DNA from: Epiperipatus broadwayi
Lineage: Eukaryota > Onychophora > Udeonychophora > Euonychophora > Peripatidae
Length of the DNA: 64,000 nucleotides
Reading direction: 5' to 3'
Assembly: GCA_028023455.1 (NCBI GenBank)
Contig: JAQFVV010006200.1
Span: 6,274,506 to 6,338,505, forward strand
Shown here: positions 25,190 through 36,890 of the stretch, piece by piece
Numbering within the stretch: position 1 is the first letter of the stretch
Layout: every line of letters starts with the position of its first letter
Position numbers and translations under genes: made by a program
Notes under the pieces: generated by a model
Database searches by the model: none
Told to the model about the DNA's origin: nothing
The model's input: only the letters and a program-made list of their open reading frames with translations

Positions 25190-25330
25190 TGCGTTATGAG
25201 TATAAAGTTGTAGTGCAGAATTCAAGAACTAAATGTGTTTTATCAAAAGTTAAACCTGAGACTACTGGTGTTCAATTTATTACATAATCTCTTAAGCAAT
25301 TCATCATTCATTTAATATTAAATGGATAAT
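25190..25330 (+). repeat. Possible SINE-like copy related to 4462
   Basis: The stretch contains GTTGTAGTGCAGAATTCAAG and a TACTGGTGTTCAATTTATTAC tail resembling that of the copy at 4462-4580. The relation is weak and the ends are unclear. Confidence 0.3.
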
Positions 25331-26002
25331 AATGGTAGTGCAAATACTAACTGATCAGTTTTCTAATAAAAGTACTGAATTTGTACTGATTAAGTTTTAA
25401 TCCATCTTATATAGTGTCCATTAATTTTATTTATGTTGCAGCTTCAGGAATTAAAGATAGATAGTCCTATTTTTGTTATAACCAATAAGGGTTGTTGTTC
25501 TGCTGAATTAAGGACTTTAAATTATATCAGTTTATTAATAATGTGTTATCATTTGAAGATCAAGTGACATTTGAACTTGATGTGACGAACTGAGAGCAAC
25601 TCCTTTATTCTGTTGATGCAAGTAGAAATTTTTTTTTTTGCTTTTCTCAGTTGCAAATGATCCAGGAACCCCTAGCTCTTGAATCTACTATCTTTACCAA
25701 ATGAGGCTAATTCCTTGAGTATTAGACATAGACAATACTTAGCTTAAAGTATTAAACTGTCAATGTTTTTTTTTTTTATGATGTTAGAAATATGTATTTA
25801 AAATCATGTAACAATTAACAATATTTTACCATTTATAGACCCAAGTTGTATAATATCATGACTCATTTTTTATTCTCTAATTATTGTAATTATAAAAGTA
25901 ATAAAAATATCATATGACTCCAGCTTGCACATTGCTATTTAAGCAGCATACTCTTTTTTTAATCACTGTTATTCACCTAATGTAAGCTTTGGTATTTAAT
26001 AG

Positions 26003-26180
26003 ATGCCAGATAATCCTAAAAGCCCAGGTTGCACAGTTCAAGATCCAAAACTCCTCATTAATGAAAGCTGTAAATTAGAAACTAATTTGGAAATATTGAA
26101 TAGAATAGGATTGGATAAGGATTTATTAAGCACTATCATCTGGTATCTATTAGTTACTACAGCTTATTGTAGAGGGCTTA
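26003..26180 (+). repeat. Copy of a dispersed repeat family shared with 20.3 kb
   Basis: About 120 bases from 26040 align with 20260-20395. A 76-codon open frame covers it (26003-26233), but the related copy is not open in the same way, so the frame is probably a chance product of the repeat and not an exon of the surrounding gene. Confidence 0.6.
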
Positions 26181-26438
26181 TTAATGTCGAAATTAAAAAG
26201 AAAAGAATTGTAATTATAATAATTTACAGATAAAATGATCTTAATATGTATCTTGTAATAAATTTTCAAATAATAATAAATGTCACTTTCAATTCAATAT
26301 TTGCAACTACCACATTTAATTATTTTTCAATTTAAGTAAACTTCTTTAAATTTTATTATCAATTATTTGATGGTAATTTATATATTTCTATGCATAACCA
26401 TATTTTGTTTTGATGTTTTTTTCTATTGTTGTTTGCAG

Positions 26439-26585
26439 AATAAAGATCCAAAATGTATTATTAAAGTATCAGAAATGAATGCTACATTTTGTCCAGAAAA
26501 AATTGGAAATTTAAATGGTTTACAATTGTCTTATGTTAAAGATGGTAGTACACGAAGTATTTATGTTTATAGTGATGAAAGCAAA
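26439..26585 (+). CDS. ADAP1: ADAP/centaurin-alpha exon D: middle of PH1
   Basis: This is a phase 0 to phase 0 exon of 49 codons beginning NKDPKCIIKVSEMNATFCPE, then GLQLSYVKDGSTRSIYVYSD. It matches the central PH1 strands of ADAP proteins, where a NATF--KIG--NGLQ-SY-KD-STR-I-VY pattern is typical. The acceptor is GTTTGCAG with a T-rich tract. The donor is GTAAGT, a consensus site. It follows a 3.44 kb intron and precedes a 4.80 kb intron. Confidence 0.93.
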
Positions 26586-26639
26586 GTAAGTAAATTAGGT
26601 ATTTTTTTAACATATGTGTGATAATATATAGAATTAAAT

Positions 26640-28700
26640 ATACTAATATATATATATAAGTATTAATTGGCAAATTATCTGAAGAAGTAAGTCAGTTGAT
26701 CATAGGTATGACTTTTTTTTTTTTAAAAAAGCCAGAATTAATACAGTAATTTTTTTTCATAATTTTTAGAGTCCAAATTGATCCATTAATACAATGGAAG
26801 TTATGATTTAATTTTAAATTTGTAAGAGAGGTAGTATTAGCTAAATTTATATTTGAAACAAAAAAAAAATACACATTTTTTAACTATGGTTCTGATGAAT
26901 TTTTATTTCGATTAATGATTTTATTGCAATTAGCTCAGATAGTGACAGGTTATCTATGAACAACCAGCTCTTAGATAATACAGTATGACATTGAATAAAA
27001 TAAAAATAAATAAAGATTATGAAACTGTCGAGATAATTTTATAATAGTATGTTGGTTTTTTTTAAAACTAATGGTGCTACCTTATATGATGTTTTATTGT
27101 ATTATAAATTCTCAGTTTTTTCTTCATGATATCTGAAATTCATAGCAGACAGGTAAACCGTTATTACAGATTCTGTTTGCACAGTGTTAAACACATCTAC
27201 AAATGAATTGGTCCCCAAATTATTGATGGTGATAAGACAGCTAAAATATACCTGAATGAAATTAACTGACTGCAAAGTCATCTAAAGGGAAGGCAAATTT
27301 GAATAATGTCAACTTGGAAAACAATGTTTTTCTGTTATAGTAAATAAAAAATATACAGTGCATTGTCACTTTGAAAGCAGATTACTTTACAGCTATGTCA
27401 AAGATGATTTATGGTAAATTAATCAAGTCATATATTAAGTATGACTTGATTTTAGGGACAGATATTGTATAACACTTTTCTAGTATCAGTTAAAAATAAA
27501 AATATTTGTATTTATTTTTGTATTTTTCTCTTCAAGATATAGTAGAATAAATAAACTAATTTAAGAAATGCCATTTATATTAGATTTTTATAATTTTCTG
27601 GACAAAGAAACATGTTATCTGTTTTTTTACACTTCTGAAATTTTTTTTGGAGATTGAATTAATTAGAAAATTACCCATTTCTGTAATATAAAATAAAATA
27701 TATTAATTTTTACATTAACAAATAAAAACAAAACTCATTAAAATAATATATATATATATATGTGTGTGTATTTACTAATTTTATTTACAAGCATTATGAA
27801 TTTGAATTTTTATTTGCATAATTTTTTTTGTATTAATTTAGATTTAAAAATAGTAGTCATTAATTTCTTCATTCTTATAAAATCTTAAAATTGTGAAAAT
27901 ACAGTTAAATCTACCTTTTTATCTAGACAGTTGTTAAAAGATAAAATTTTAATTGAAATATTATTTTCTAAATTGAAAAGAGATAAGTTTTTACTTTTTC
28001 TTCAATATCATAAACACTGACACAATACAGATTCTACATATGGATGCAATAATAGTATTTATAATAAAATTAATGTGAATAATATTAAAGGAATGAACTA
28101 ACAATATCATTTTATATTAAAAGTATAAACTAATAATATTTTATTAGTAAAAATACAGGGTTTATTTTCATTCTGACACTACTAATTACCATATAATTAT
28201 TATTTATTGCATTTAAAAAACATTTTTGATTTGAGAAAGATAAAATTTTGTTACATTTTTTACAAAATTAATTTAATAAGTTATTATATATATAAAACAT
28301 TAATACAAACTTAGATTTAAAATTCCAAAATCCAATTATTTTTCCAAATTTGATGGAATTTGTATAAATTAATCTATAAAAGTTTTTAATCCACTTTTTT
28401 TTAAAAAATCTTGTTTTCATTTCAAATACAAAAATAAATAAATATTTCATTCTTCTTTTTATAATTTGATTATTTTCATATAATCTTTATCAGGGTAATT
28501 TAAATATACGAGAAATCGATAAAAAATTTACCATGTATATATACCTAAAATTATCCCAAAGTAAAAACAAAATAAATCAAATTATTGTTTATATAAATAT
28601 AGAATTACTTATATTTTTTTCTAAGCTTTCAATTTATATTCTTATGTTTAATATATCTTAAATAATACCAAAATCACACTTTCCTTTATTTTTGCTGTAA
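26640..28700 (+). other. Intron 4, first part: no gene seen
   Basis: AT-rich intron with a short TA/TG microsatellite near 27748-27770. I see no gene or element here. Confidence 0.5.
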
Positions 28701-28710
28701 TATCCTATAA

Positions 28711-29300
28711 ATATAATTCATCCAAACCGCTTCAAACACTTTTTAGCAAAACTTTTTATTTGTACATATACATAGACCTACGTTTTGACTGACTTGCAGT
28801 CTTCTTCAAAGCTATGAATAATGAGTAAGGAAATAATAAATATTATATGATTTAAAATTAAAAGAATTTTAGTTACTAACCATAAAGTTTAAGTTTATGA
28901 AGAATAGAGATAATTAGTAGATTGTTAATAATAATAAAATAGATAATATATTTAGATTAATAGTTGTCCTTGAATGTATATATGTATAAAGTTAAGAATA
29001 CACATGTGTAATTTATATTTATTTTCTATTTATGTTGTACATTTTATTTTATATTAATTGTTTTATTTGGATTTGATTATTTATTTCAGTTTTTTTAATA
29101 TATATATTTTATGTTGTTTTTAGTTTTTTATTGTTTAAATTTTTTATGGTATTATTATATAGTTATGTTTTTTTTATTTATTTTGTTCATTATATCAGCT
29201 CTGAAGAAGACTGCAGGTCAGTCCAAACATAGGTGTATGTATATGTACAAATAAAGAGTTTTGCCAAAAAGTGTTTGATGTGGTTTAGATAAATTGTATA
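28711..29300. mobile_element. Foldback element with ~95 bp arms carrying a hammerhead-like block
   Basis: Bases 28711-28810 are the near reverse complement of 29200-29300, sharing the CAAACACTTTTT-GCAAAACT and TTTGTACATATACATA-ACCT blocks. Each arm holds a conserved block (28782-28809 on the minus strand, 29201-29228 on the plus strand) made of an xTGAAGA core, a GACTG/CAGTC hairpin and an AAAC end. The inside (about 390 bases) is AT-rich and non-coding. It is a relative of the elements at 36.6 and 59.5 kb. Confidence 0.75.
29201..29228 (+). other. Hammerhead-ribozyme-like core, degenerate
   Basis: CTGAAGA fits the CUGANGA core. It is followed by A, then GACTG-CAGGT-CAGTC, which can form a five-pair hairpin as stem II, then CAAAC where GAAA is expected. 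The G-to-C change would be expected to disable cleavage. The extra A before the stem is unusual. Confidence 0.35.
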
Positions 29301-29309
29301 TCTTAAATA

Positions 29310-31370
29310 AACAATGATAAATTCATAAGTTAATTATAAACATAAATATAAACATATTAAAACAATTTATTAAAATTATTTACTAATTACATCCTTCCAT
29401 TTATTTATTTATTCAATTTTGTAATTAATTTCAGTAAAAAGTAATCCAAGACATAAAAAGAAAACAGTGAATTAAAATTTTTTATGTATTTATTGAAACT
29501 ATTAACATACAGAATTATATTAGTATTAGGAATTTTGTTTTTTAAATTGGCATTTCTCAAGTTAACTTTTTCTCCAGTTGATCTTTTGTTTAGTTGACTT
29601 TTAGGGCATATTATCTTTCCATATCCTAATTCTTTGTCTTATGACTTAATAATTTGAGATATATTCTTTCTGATGGATATTAGTATATCAGGGATAAAAA
29701 AAAAAAAAAGAATCTCGATACAAAATTATTAATTGTAGTTATAGTAATATGAAGAGATTTTATGATGTAATAATTAGTGCATTCAGATTGCCAAACAATT
29801 ATTAAATTGTGACTGGATATCTATCTTTAGAAAGTAAAATAAAGACAAGATGATCATGATGAAATTTTTTTGTTTTTCTGTAGAAGATACTAAAGAGGCT
29901 TTAGTCCTACAATAGATTATTGAAAAGCTGTTTTGCTTATCTATGTTTATATATTATTTTTAAAAAAAAAAAAAATCAATAAATACAGTTAATTAAGATT
30001 GAGGGTGTTGTGATTTTTGCATTAACAATCAAAAGCAACTGTTTAAATGGAAAATGTATTATAAATTTGTGTAGAACTTGGACTTTGAGCTAATAACCAA
30101 TTTCTGGTTATTAATTTGCTAAAGTGATTTTATTTGCATGGGGGGGGAAATGTAAAAGTTTTTTGAATCCAAGACTATTGATAGTTTTCAAACTTTTAAT
30201 TTAAACATTCTCTTACTATTATATGAATATTACACAAGTCATTAAAGTTTATCTTACAGCTCTGACATTGAGATACTAGCATAGATTGCATTGAAGTGGC
30301 ATCAGTGATTGCATTATCGCTTGATTGTAGGACTTTGTTACTTAGTTATTCATAGGTTTATACTTTTATCAAAAATTACACTGTAAAATCTGCACTTTCA
30401 ATTACTGCATGATAATAATTAAGCATTATAAAATCAACAATTGGTCTACATTCTCAGTTTATTGATTTAGTTGAGTGGTTGTATAATTTTGTTTAATTTT
30501 CATTTTGAAATTTATTGTTAAAAAAATGATTTTCATTTGTAATATTTTTGGATTATGTGGTTAATTTTGATTATGTTCTTAGTCATGAAATCTTCTACTT
30601 CTTGATGTAAAAGATCATCAATGTGAGATAAGCTCAAATTTTTTTGAATCTTATAATGCGGCTTTTAACATCATAAATTTACCTCTTCAAGAAGTTTTAT
30701 ATAAAATTAGTCAGAAGCTCTGAGATAGGCACATTGTTAATTTAGATCAGAACAGTGTTTGTGTATTTTAATCATGTATAGATTTCTAAAAGTATACCCA
30801 TTTACTTAATTGTTATAATTGTGATATTAGGTGTTGTATACAATAAGAGTTTTGTATTGATACTCTCTGTCTATCGCTACATTATTAATTGATTTATCTT
30901 GTTATTAGAAAACGAAATTCTTATTATGAAAGATAAATGCAGATTACAGAATGCAACCTTGTCCTGTTGTCTCCATATGAATCAGTTGCTTGAAATTAAA
31001 GAAACTTTGTTCCTTTGATTGATAAATCCTATGCTTTGTTGATAAAGATTTATTTATATGTAACTATAAATATGTGAAATAAATTATTACGGTAATGGTA
31101 AAACTCATTAATATTGATCAGGTGTATTATCTGAATATTTTTCCTACTTTCAGGCAAAGAACTAGCATGAATTTAAATTATTAATGTATGAATTAGTTTA
31201 ATAAAAAAGAATAAAGTTTTTTCTTTTTCTTGCACACATGTATTTATAAAACAATTTAAGATTCTATCTTGAATATAATGTTTGATTAGTCATGTAATAA
31301 AAAAAAAATTGTAAAGATAAAAAAAAAAATTATTTAAAAAAAAGTTTGTCTTTTTATTAATTTTAGATTT
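29310..31370 (+). other. Intron 4, second part: no gene seen
   Basis: AT-rich intron with poly-A runs near 29695 and 31310 and an isolated G run at 30140-30147. I see no gene or element here. Confidence 0.45.
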
Positions 31371-31381
31371 GTTTTTATTAG

Positions 31382-31465
31382 GACATTGTGGATTGGTATA
31401 ATACCATTCGGAAAGTGAAGCTCAGTCGAAGACACATCGCATTTCCTGGAGTTGCGGAGAATGAA
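31382..31465 (+). CDS. ADAP1: ADAP/centaurin-alpha exon E: C-terminal helix of PH1
   Basis: The exon has 28 codons, DIVDWYNTIRKVKLSRRHIA followed by FPGVAENE. It encodes the C-terminal PH1 helix, with the invariant PH tryptophan in DIVDWY, and the start of the PH1-PH2 linker. The acceptor is TTATTAG after a T-rich tract. I chose the donor GTATGT after GAA because it keeps phase 0, as exon F requires. GTAAGA four bases downstream would break the frame. The following intron is 9.76 kb. Confidence 0.9.
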
Positions 31466-32255
31466 GTATGTAAGAGAATAAGAATTATATTTTTTGTCAG
31501 TGCTAAGAATCAATATTAATAGAAATATGATATGGAAAAATCATTTATCTTTATTTAATTTTGAAAACCTGGTGTACTTATATCATTTATAATTGTCATT
31601 TGAAATTTATATACATTTAGTATCATTTTGTATTATTGAGATCATTGCTTTGTAAGTAGTCTCAATTGAGAGATAAGTGCTATTTTTAAAAATTTGAAAG
31701 AAGTGACAATTGTTCTTTTATATTATTTAGCCACTGTTCTATTTTCTAAGAAACTTCTCTGAATTGAAAATCCGGCAGTCAGTCATGAGTTACTAACTTT
31801 TACACATTATGTATAAAATTTTCAATTTCATTTTAATATATTTCTTTGATAATAAATCTCATTTTATTCTTGAAAAGTCCTTTTTTTAATTAGAACATTT
31901 CAATATTCAAATAAATTTATAGGTTAAAAAATATTACAGTTTTTATTATTAATTTGTTCATTTTTACTTTAAATTTAACTTTTATTTTATTAAAATTTGT
32001 TTTTAAATAGTACCAATATTATCTTTTTTGTTTAGCTTTTATGCAGATGCACTATCATAGCCATTGAATTGCGATTATTGTTAGTTGAAAACTATTCATT
32101 TTATATCTATTAGGTTAATTACATATTGCCTTGGAAATAGGTTATATCATAATATGTCCAGCCCATCTTTATAAGGGGTTGGATTGATATAATATCTACA
32201 TAGGTATGACTATAATATCAAATCCATCAGGAGCTCTGAGCATTCCATAGCTGTC

Positions 32256-32551
32256 TTTCAATGAAATGGATGGTTGAATTGTTGTAAGGGTGAGAAGATT
32301 TAAGCCTGTCCATTAAAGTTTAAGGAATTGCTGTCTTAATATAAGCCAAGCATTGATTGTATATGTTTGGGAGATTATGATCTGGTCCAACTGCTGAGTC
32401 CTGGTTCTGAACAAAATATGTATATTGGGGATTATTTATCTTTTACACATGTGGGCAGTCATATCTATTGGTTGTTTGAGATGGAGTGGATAATAAAATA
32501 TAGACTGAAAATCCTAAGTTCAATCCCTCTATTTAAATTAAGAATCACTAT
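32256..32551. repeat. F1 foldback family copy, diverged
   Basis: The stretch contains GCCTGTCCATTAAAGTTTAA, TCTTAATATA and a TGGTCCAACTG block in the same order as the right arm of 3668-4266, and ends with a TTCAATCCCTC like the F1 end. The left inverted end is too diverged to place. A small frame at 32367-32579 is a by-product. Confidence 0.65.
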
Positions 32552-32579
32552 ATTAGCAATACCACCAAAAACTTTATAA

Positions 32580-33890
32580 CTCAAACTTACAGAAGGTGAC
32601 TCTAGAATAGGATGAAGAAACTGCCCTGAGAGCATGTTAATTAGAACAAGAGTATAGTATGGTTAAGAATAAATATATATGACTTTTTAGCCTTAAATAT
32701 TTTTAAAATATATTAGAGTAAATATAAACTTATTAATGTAATCAATAATTTTTTGCTGTAATATTTAATATTTATAGTTTATATTTCCATGTCAAAATAA
32801 GTTAAATTTTAAAGCATTTTTTTTTTCTATTTTTTACTGTTTTCTTTTAATTCTTCTGCTGCTAGTTTAGGTTATCCAAATAATCCAAATTTTTTTAGGC
32901 AATACTCTTGAAGTTTTTAGAACCTGTCATATTGTCAAGTCCAAAATCCTTATAAATAATGAAAGTGACAGTAAACAACTCTATTACCTGATTCAGATAA
33001 GAACACTTGATTTTTTTTTTTTTTTGACATTTGTAGTCATCATCATATATTGCTCTTTTATCTTAATCCTTGGTATATTTAACTTTTTCAGAAAATTCCA
33101 GATCTTCGTTTTTTGATTTTCTAAACACCTCATCTTTTCAAACATGTTAAGTAACTGATCAAAAATAAACTTTTTTATTTATTTATGAAAAATTATATAT
33201 TGACAGATGTTTTAATCTTTTTAAAATTATGTGATTCAAAATTTAGCTTGCCAACAATAGCACTATCATTTTTTGTCTATTTTTCACAAATTTAATCATC
33301 TTTTTGTTTTTCTGAAAAACACCCTCCCCATTCCCCAAATATCTAAATATTATTTAAGGTAATAATATTTCAACTGAAATTTAGGAGTTTTTTTTTAGTG
33401 TTTATGGGATTTTACTATCTAGGCTTGGAGTCTTTCTATCCAATAATCAAAAACCTTAATTAGTTGAAGGATCTAAGTTAATGCTGGGATAACATGTAAA
33501 AGTGATTATCAAAGTAAACATCATCATTAATATGCAAAACATTTTTGAGTATTATCACTATCTTCTGTAATTGTTCTTATGATGTCTGTAATTTTCTATT
33601 TATGCTCTTCACTTGGTTTATTATTGTAGATCTTTTTGATTAATCTCTTTGCTATGAAGAATAAAGGTTTACTGTCATCTCGTCATTCTGCTTGCTTTTT
33701 TTAAGTGTATATTTAATATCTTTTTTATTTACATCTGTTAACTGAATTGCACTTATATTATTATATCTCATTTTAGCCTTATGTAGGCTTAACCTTTCTT
33801 TTCGTATGGATTATGTCTATAGCATTAATCTTAAAAAAAAACTCAGTGTTCTTATCTGTTAATGTTATAATGAAATTACAGGGGTTATAT
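32580..33890 (+). other. Intron 5: AT-rich stretch without a recognised gene
   Basis: Parts from 33000 to 33850 have the look of old reverse-strand coding debris (runs of TTCATCTTT-like words), but no motif can be named. Confidence 0.35.
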
Positions 33891-33894
33891 CTGT

Positions 33895-34000
33895 AGTGTA
33901 ATGGTTCAGGTTTTCCACCAGAAGGAGGGGGGATGCATCTAACTACAGTCGGACCTAAGGTTCGGGTAAGATGCTGTGAGTGCCGTGCTGAAGTAACTAA
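33895..34000 (+). repeat. Possible tRNA-derived SINE head
   Basis: TGTAGTGTAATGGTTCAGG resembles a tRNA A-box region and CCTAAGGTTCGGGTAAGATG resembles a B box, about 45 bases apart. The stretch is more GC-rich than its surroundings. A full tRNA fold is not evident, so this is either a SINE head or a tRNA relic. Confidence 0.38.
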
Positions 34001-34798
34001 TTAATGATCATATTCACTTCCAACCGGGCTAGCTCTTAGTTTACTCATTAAGTCTAGATACAATTTAGGCTAGTTTATCTATATCTCACCCCTCATTTGG
34101 ATTCCATTATGCCTCAGTATTCAAACCCAGGAAGACTGTTGCCTTTGACTCTCTTCAGGGATGAATTTACTTTATGTAGCAAATAAGTTGTCCTTGATCT
34201 AAGATGCATTCAACCCTATTGCAGTGTTATATGTTATAATAATCTGTATGTGGGTGCATATATATATATATATATATTTATTTAATCAATTAAATTAATG
34301 AGTGAGTGCATGAACGAGTTTGATAAGCTAGAGACCAATTTGATTCAAAACACATTAACAATTTTTATTTATTAAATCCAAATTCTATTAACATAGCAAA
34401 AAAAAATGTGATTACATGTATCCCATATGCATCTCTACCATATCAATAACTAAATTTTTTTGTTATTCCATCCCATATCCATGGTAAATATGCATCAATA
34501 GACACTCCCTATATACAAATTCAATAAGATTAACTAGAACAAAAAATAAATAAAATAAAAATTATTATTTCATTATCATGATGATGATTGCAAAGCAAAA
34601 TAACTATTTACAAAATTATATCATAATATATCCAATAGCTCTGTCATCCAATTTCTATTGGAGAGGTTCTGTAATGTGAATAGAAAAATACTTTCATACA
34701 AGAACATTAATCATTCATACTAAATAATTAAATGTAAAAATTATTAGTCGAACATAAACAAATAACATGAACTCTTCTTGTACTAGTGAATGTAAATT

Positions 34799-35091
34799 AA
34801 TATGGAAGAGCATCAAAAATTCTTACCTCATCCATATTATGTGATGATGATGGTGATGGAATGTCAAGTCACTATGGAGGGAATCAACCTAAATTTTATT
34901 TACAAAACAAAACAAATTTCTGGTTTAATAAACCTTCTCCTCTGTTCAACGTTGATTTTTATGGAATGGACTCTCCTGATTACAAACAAGCTGAAACTTC
35001 TAAGTATGAGAATAATAAAAGTAGAATTTTACAAATGTATAAAGTAAAAAAAAATAACATGATAATTTTGATTTTGTTCACATCTTCCTGA
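34799..35091 (+). CDS. Unrecognised 98-codon open frame with protein-like composition
   Basis: Between two stops is an open frame reading YGRASKILTSSILC, then DDDGDGMSSHYGGNQPKFYL and further Asn-, Tyr- and Lys-rich sequence. An ATG lies at 34861 after the acidic stretch. Composition is more protein-like than other frames in this AT-rich DNA. It lies inside ADAP intron 5 on the same strand. I recognise no domain. It could be part of a decayed element (the opposite strand at 35130-35260 also looks coding), an unknown small gene, or chance. The alternative frame from 34802 is less protein-like. Confidence 0.25.
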
Positions 35092-35129
35092 TTAGAGTCT
35101 ATAATTTAAACATTATTAGTATCTTTCTT

Positions 35130-35260
35130 AAATACAGTCCATTCTGATAACTCCTCCATTGTTCTCCAGATTTCCTGGTAATGCTTAGACAAGTTGTTTC
35201 CATTTCGGACGTCACTCTCTTCCAGGCTCCACTCAGATACTTCCAATTAGGCGGTTTTCT
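35130..35260 (-). pseudogene. Short coding-like debris on the minus strand, unidentified
   Basis: The minus strand from about 35260 reads MPRKPPNWKYLSGAWKRV, then TSEMETTCLSITRKSGEQWR before breaking. The region is locally richer in G+C. It looks like an old protein-coding fragment, probably from a mobile element, but I cannot name the family. Confidence 0.3.
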
Positions 35261-35269
35261 AGGCATTAT

Positions 35270-36600
35270 TTATACAAGCGTGTTACAACATCATGCTTTT
35301 TGGCAATTAAAATAGCATCCCAGTTCTATGGCATGTTTATTTAGCCAGTATACATTGCTTGGTAATTTATAAAAAAAATTAAATTTCCTTCAGGTTATAA
35401 ATGGTATTGAGTAAATTTACACAAAGGAAAGTTTTACTTCATTGTTTTTCATTATATGATGGCTATATAAATATCCCTTTTTTTTTCCTTGTTCGATTGC
35501 GCAATCTTCTGTCTTCGTTATTGCAATAAAATTATTTTAATTCTTTTATTATGCTGCTAAAGTTCATTGATATTTGCCTTTTTAAATGTCGATGATGATT
35601 TACTTCAACTTTCAGTGCTTTAAAATCTTATAAAGATTAGATAATATCTTCAAACGCATTGTCCATTTTATCCTTTGTTTTAATGTTTGATATTAAGCTA
35701 TTTGCTGCTTGCAGTTGTTATATCACTTGATAAAATATGAAAGAGAATGGAAATGAATTGGGTTTGTTTTTATACTGGGGTTAATATCCATTGTTCAGCA
35801 AACTCACATTTTCAATTTCCTTTTCTATCGCTGTAGGTGCATATTGTTGCGCGAATTAATGGATGTTGTTGATGTTACATAATAAAATTATGTAGTAAAA
35901 TTCTATTTTCATTTTCCAACACTTGGTTGCTTAGATATTGACTTGACCTCAGGTTATTACCACATCTACCAAGTTATTGTCCTATATCGTGACGTTTACA
36001 CATTAACAGACAAGTCATTGTTGATATAGATATATATATGAAAGGTTTCTACGATTTATTTTTTATTTTCCATTAACACGGAACATTTACTTCATTTCAA
36101 CATCATTTTGGTCTGATATTTATTAAAACAAACTTCAAGAGTGTGTGTGTATTTATATCTATGTTTGCATATAGAAAAATGATATCATGTGCCTAACCTA
36201 TTATTTCAGTTTTTTTTTTTTTTATGGGTTTAGTTTAATGCTGTGGACATGTAAGGGTGGGTTTGAACTTGATTGTAGGCTATCCTTACTGTAGTTTAAT
36301 TTTTATTTTTTTATTTTGTGAATATTAATTTCATCTTGTAGTTTATTAAGTCTTGTAAAAATGGTATATAAAATCTAAGATACTTCTTTTCTAATATATT
36401 AATAAGATTTTATCATAACTTTTTTTAAATGGACAATTGTTTTATTTTTTTCAAGTTTAATAAATACTCTGATACTATAGTTAGACAATAGTCTTACCAG
36501 AATAAGCTTCTAGTTTTACTAAGTATGAAGTGATCTGTTTGAAGACCTTTCTGTTTGATTCTCTATATGATGATCAAGAGAAGATGGTACCATTAATCGC
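35270..36600 (+). other. Intron 5: no gene seen
   Basis: AT-rich intron with no gene or element that I can recognise between the coding-like debris and the foldback element at 36.6 kb. Confidence 0.45.
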
Positions 36601-36619
36601 AAGTTCAAATTTGCAAACA

Positions 36620-36890
36620 AAGTCATATGTATTACTTTTTTATAAACCTCCTTATATACATTTTTATATAATTCCTCGTTTATTTTTCTAACAGTTTCAA
36701 CTCTCCTATAGTCTTCATCAGACCTTTTCATAACTTCCTTCTTTCTTTTTATATTTATAACTGACTATTTTTAAAATTCTTTAAGCCTCATGAAGACTGC
36801 AGGACAGTCAAAACTGTTAGAAAAATAAAGGAGGAATTATATAAAAATTGCATTAAAGTGTATATGAGGAGATTTATAAAAAAATTATTT
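36620..36890. mobile_element. Foldback element with ~100 bp arms carrying a hammerhead-like block
   Basis: Bases 36625-36725 are the near reverse complement of 36783-36885, sharing AACTGTTAGAAAAATAAA and GAGGAATTATATAAAAAT blocks. Each arm has the conserved block described for the 28.7 kb element. The left arm (minus strand, 36694-36721) has CTGATGA and GAAAC both intact but a weakened hairpin. The right arm (36787-36814) keeps the GACTG/CAGTC hairpin but has CTCATGA and AAAAC. The minus-strand reading frame at 36519-36731 is a by-product. Confidence 0.7.
36694..36721 (-). other. Hammerhead-ribozyme-like core, left arm of the 36.6 kb foldback
   Basis: On the minus strand it reads CTGATGA, then A, a GACT...AGTT weak hairpin and GAAAC. 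Both conserved core parts (CUGANGA and GAAA) are present. The stem II pairing is reduced compared with its relatives. Confidence 0.35.

Noticed and set aside
26003-26233. Possible alternative ADAP exon before exon D
   Set aside because: It lies over a dispersed repeat copy, and exon C joins exon D in phase without it.
33895-33970. Possible true tRNA gene
   Set aside because: Only A- and B-box-like blocks are seen. Acceptor and anticodon stems do not pair, so a SINE head is more likely.
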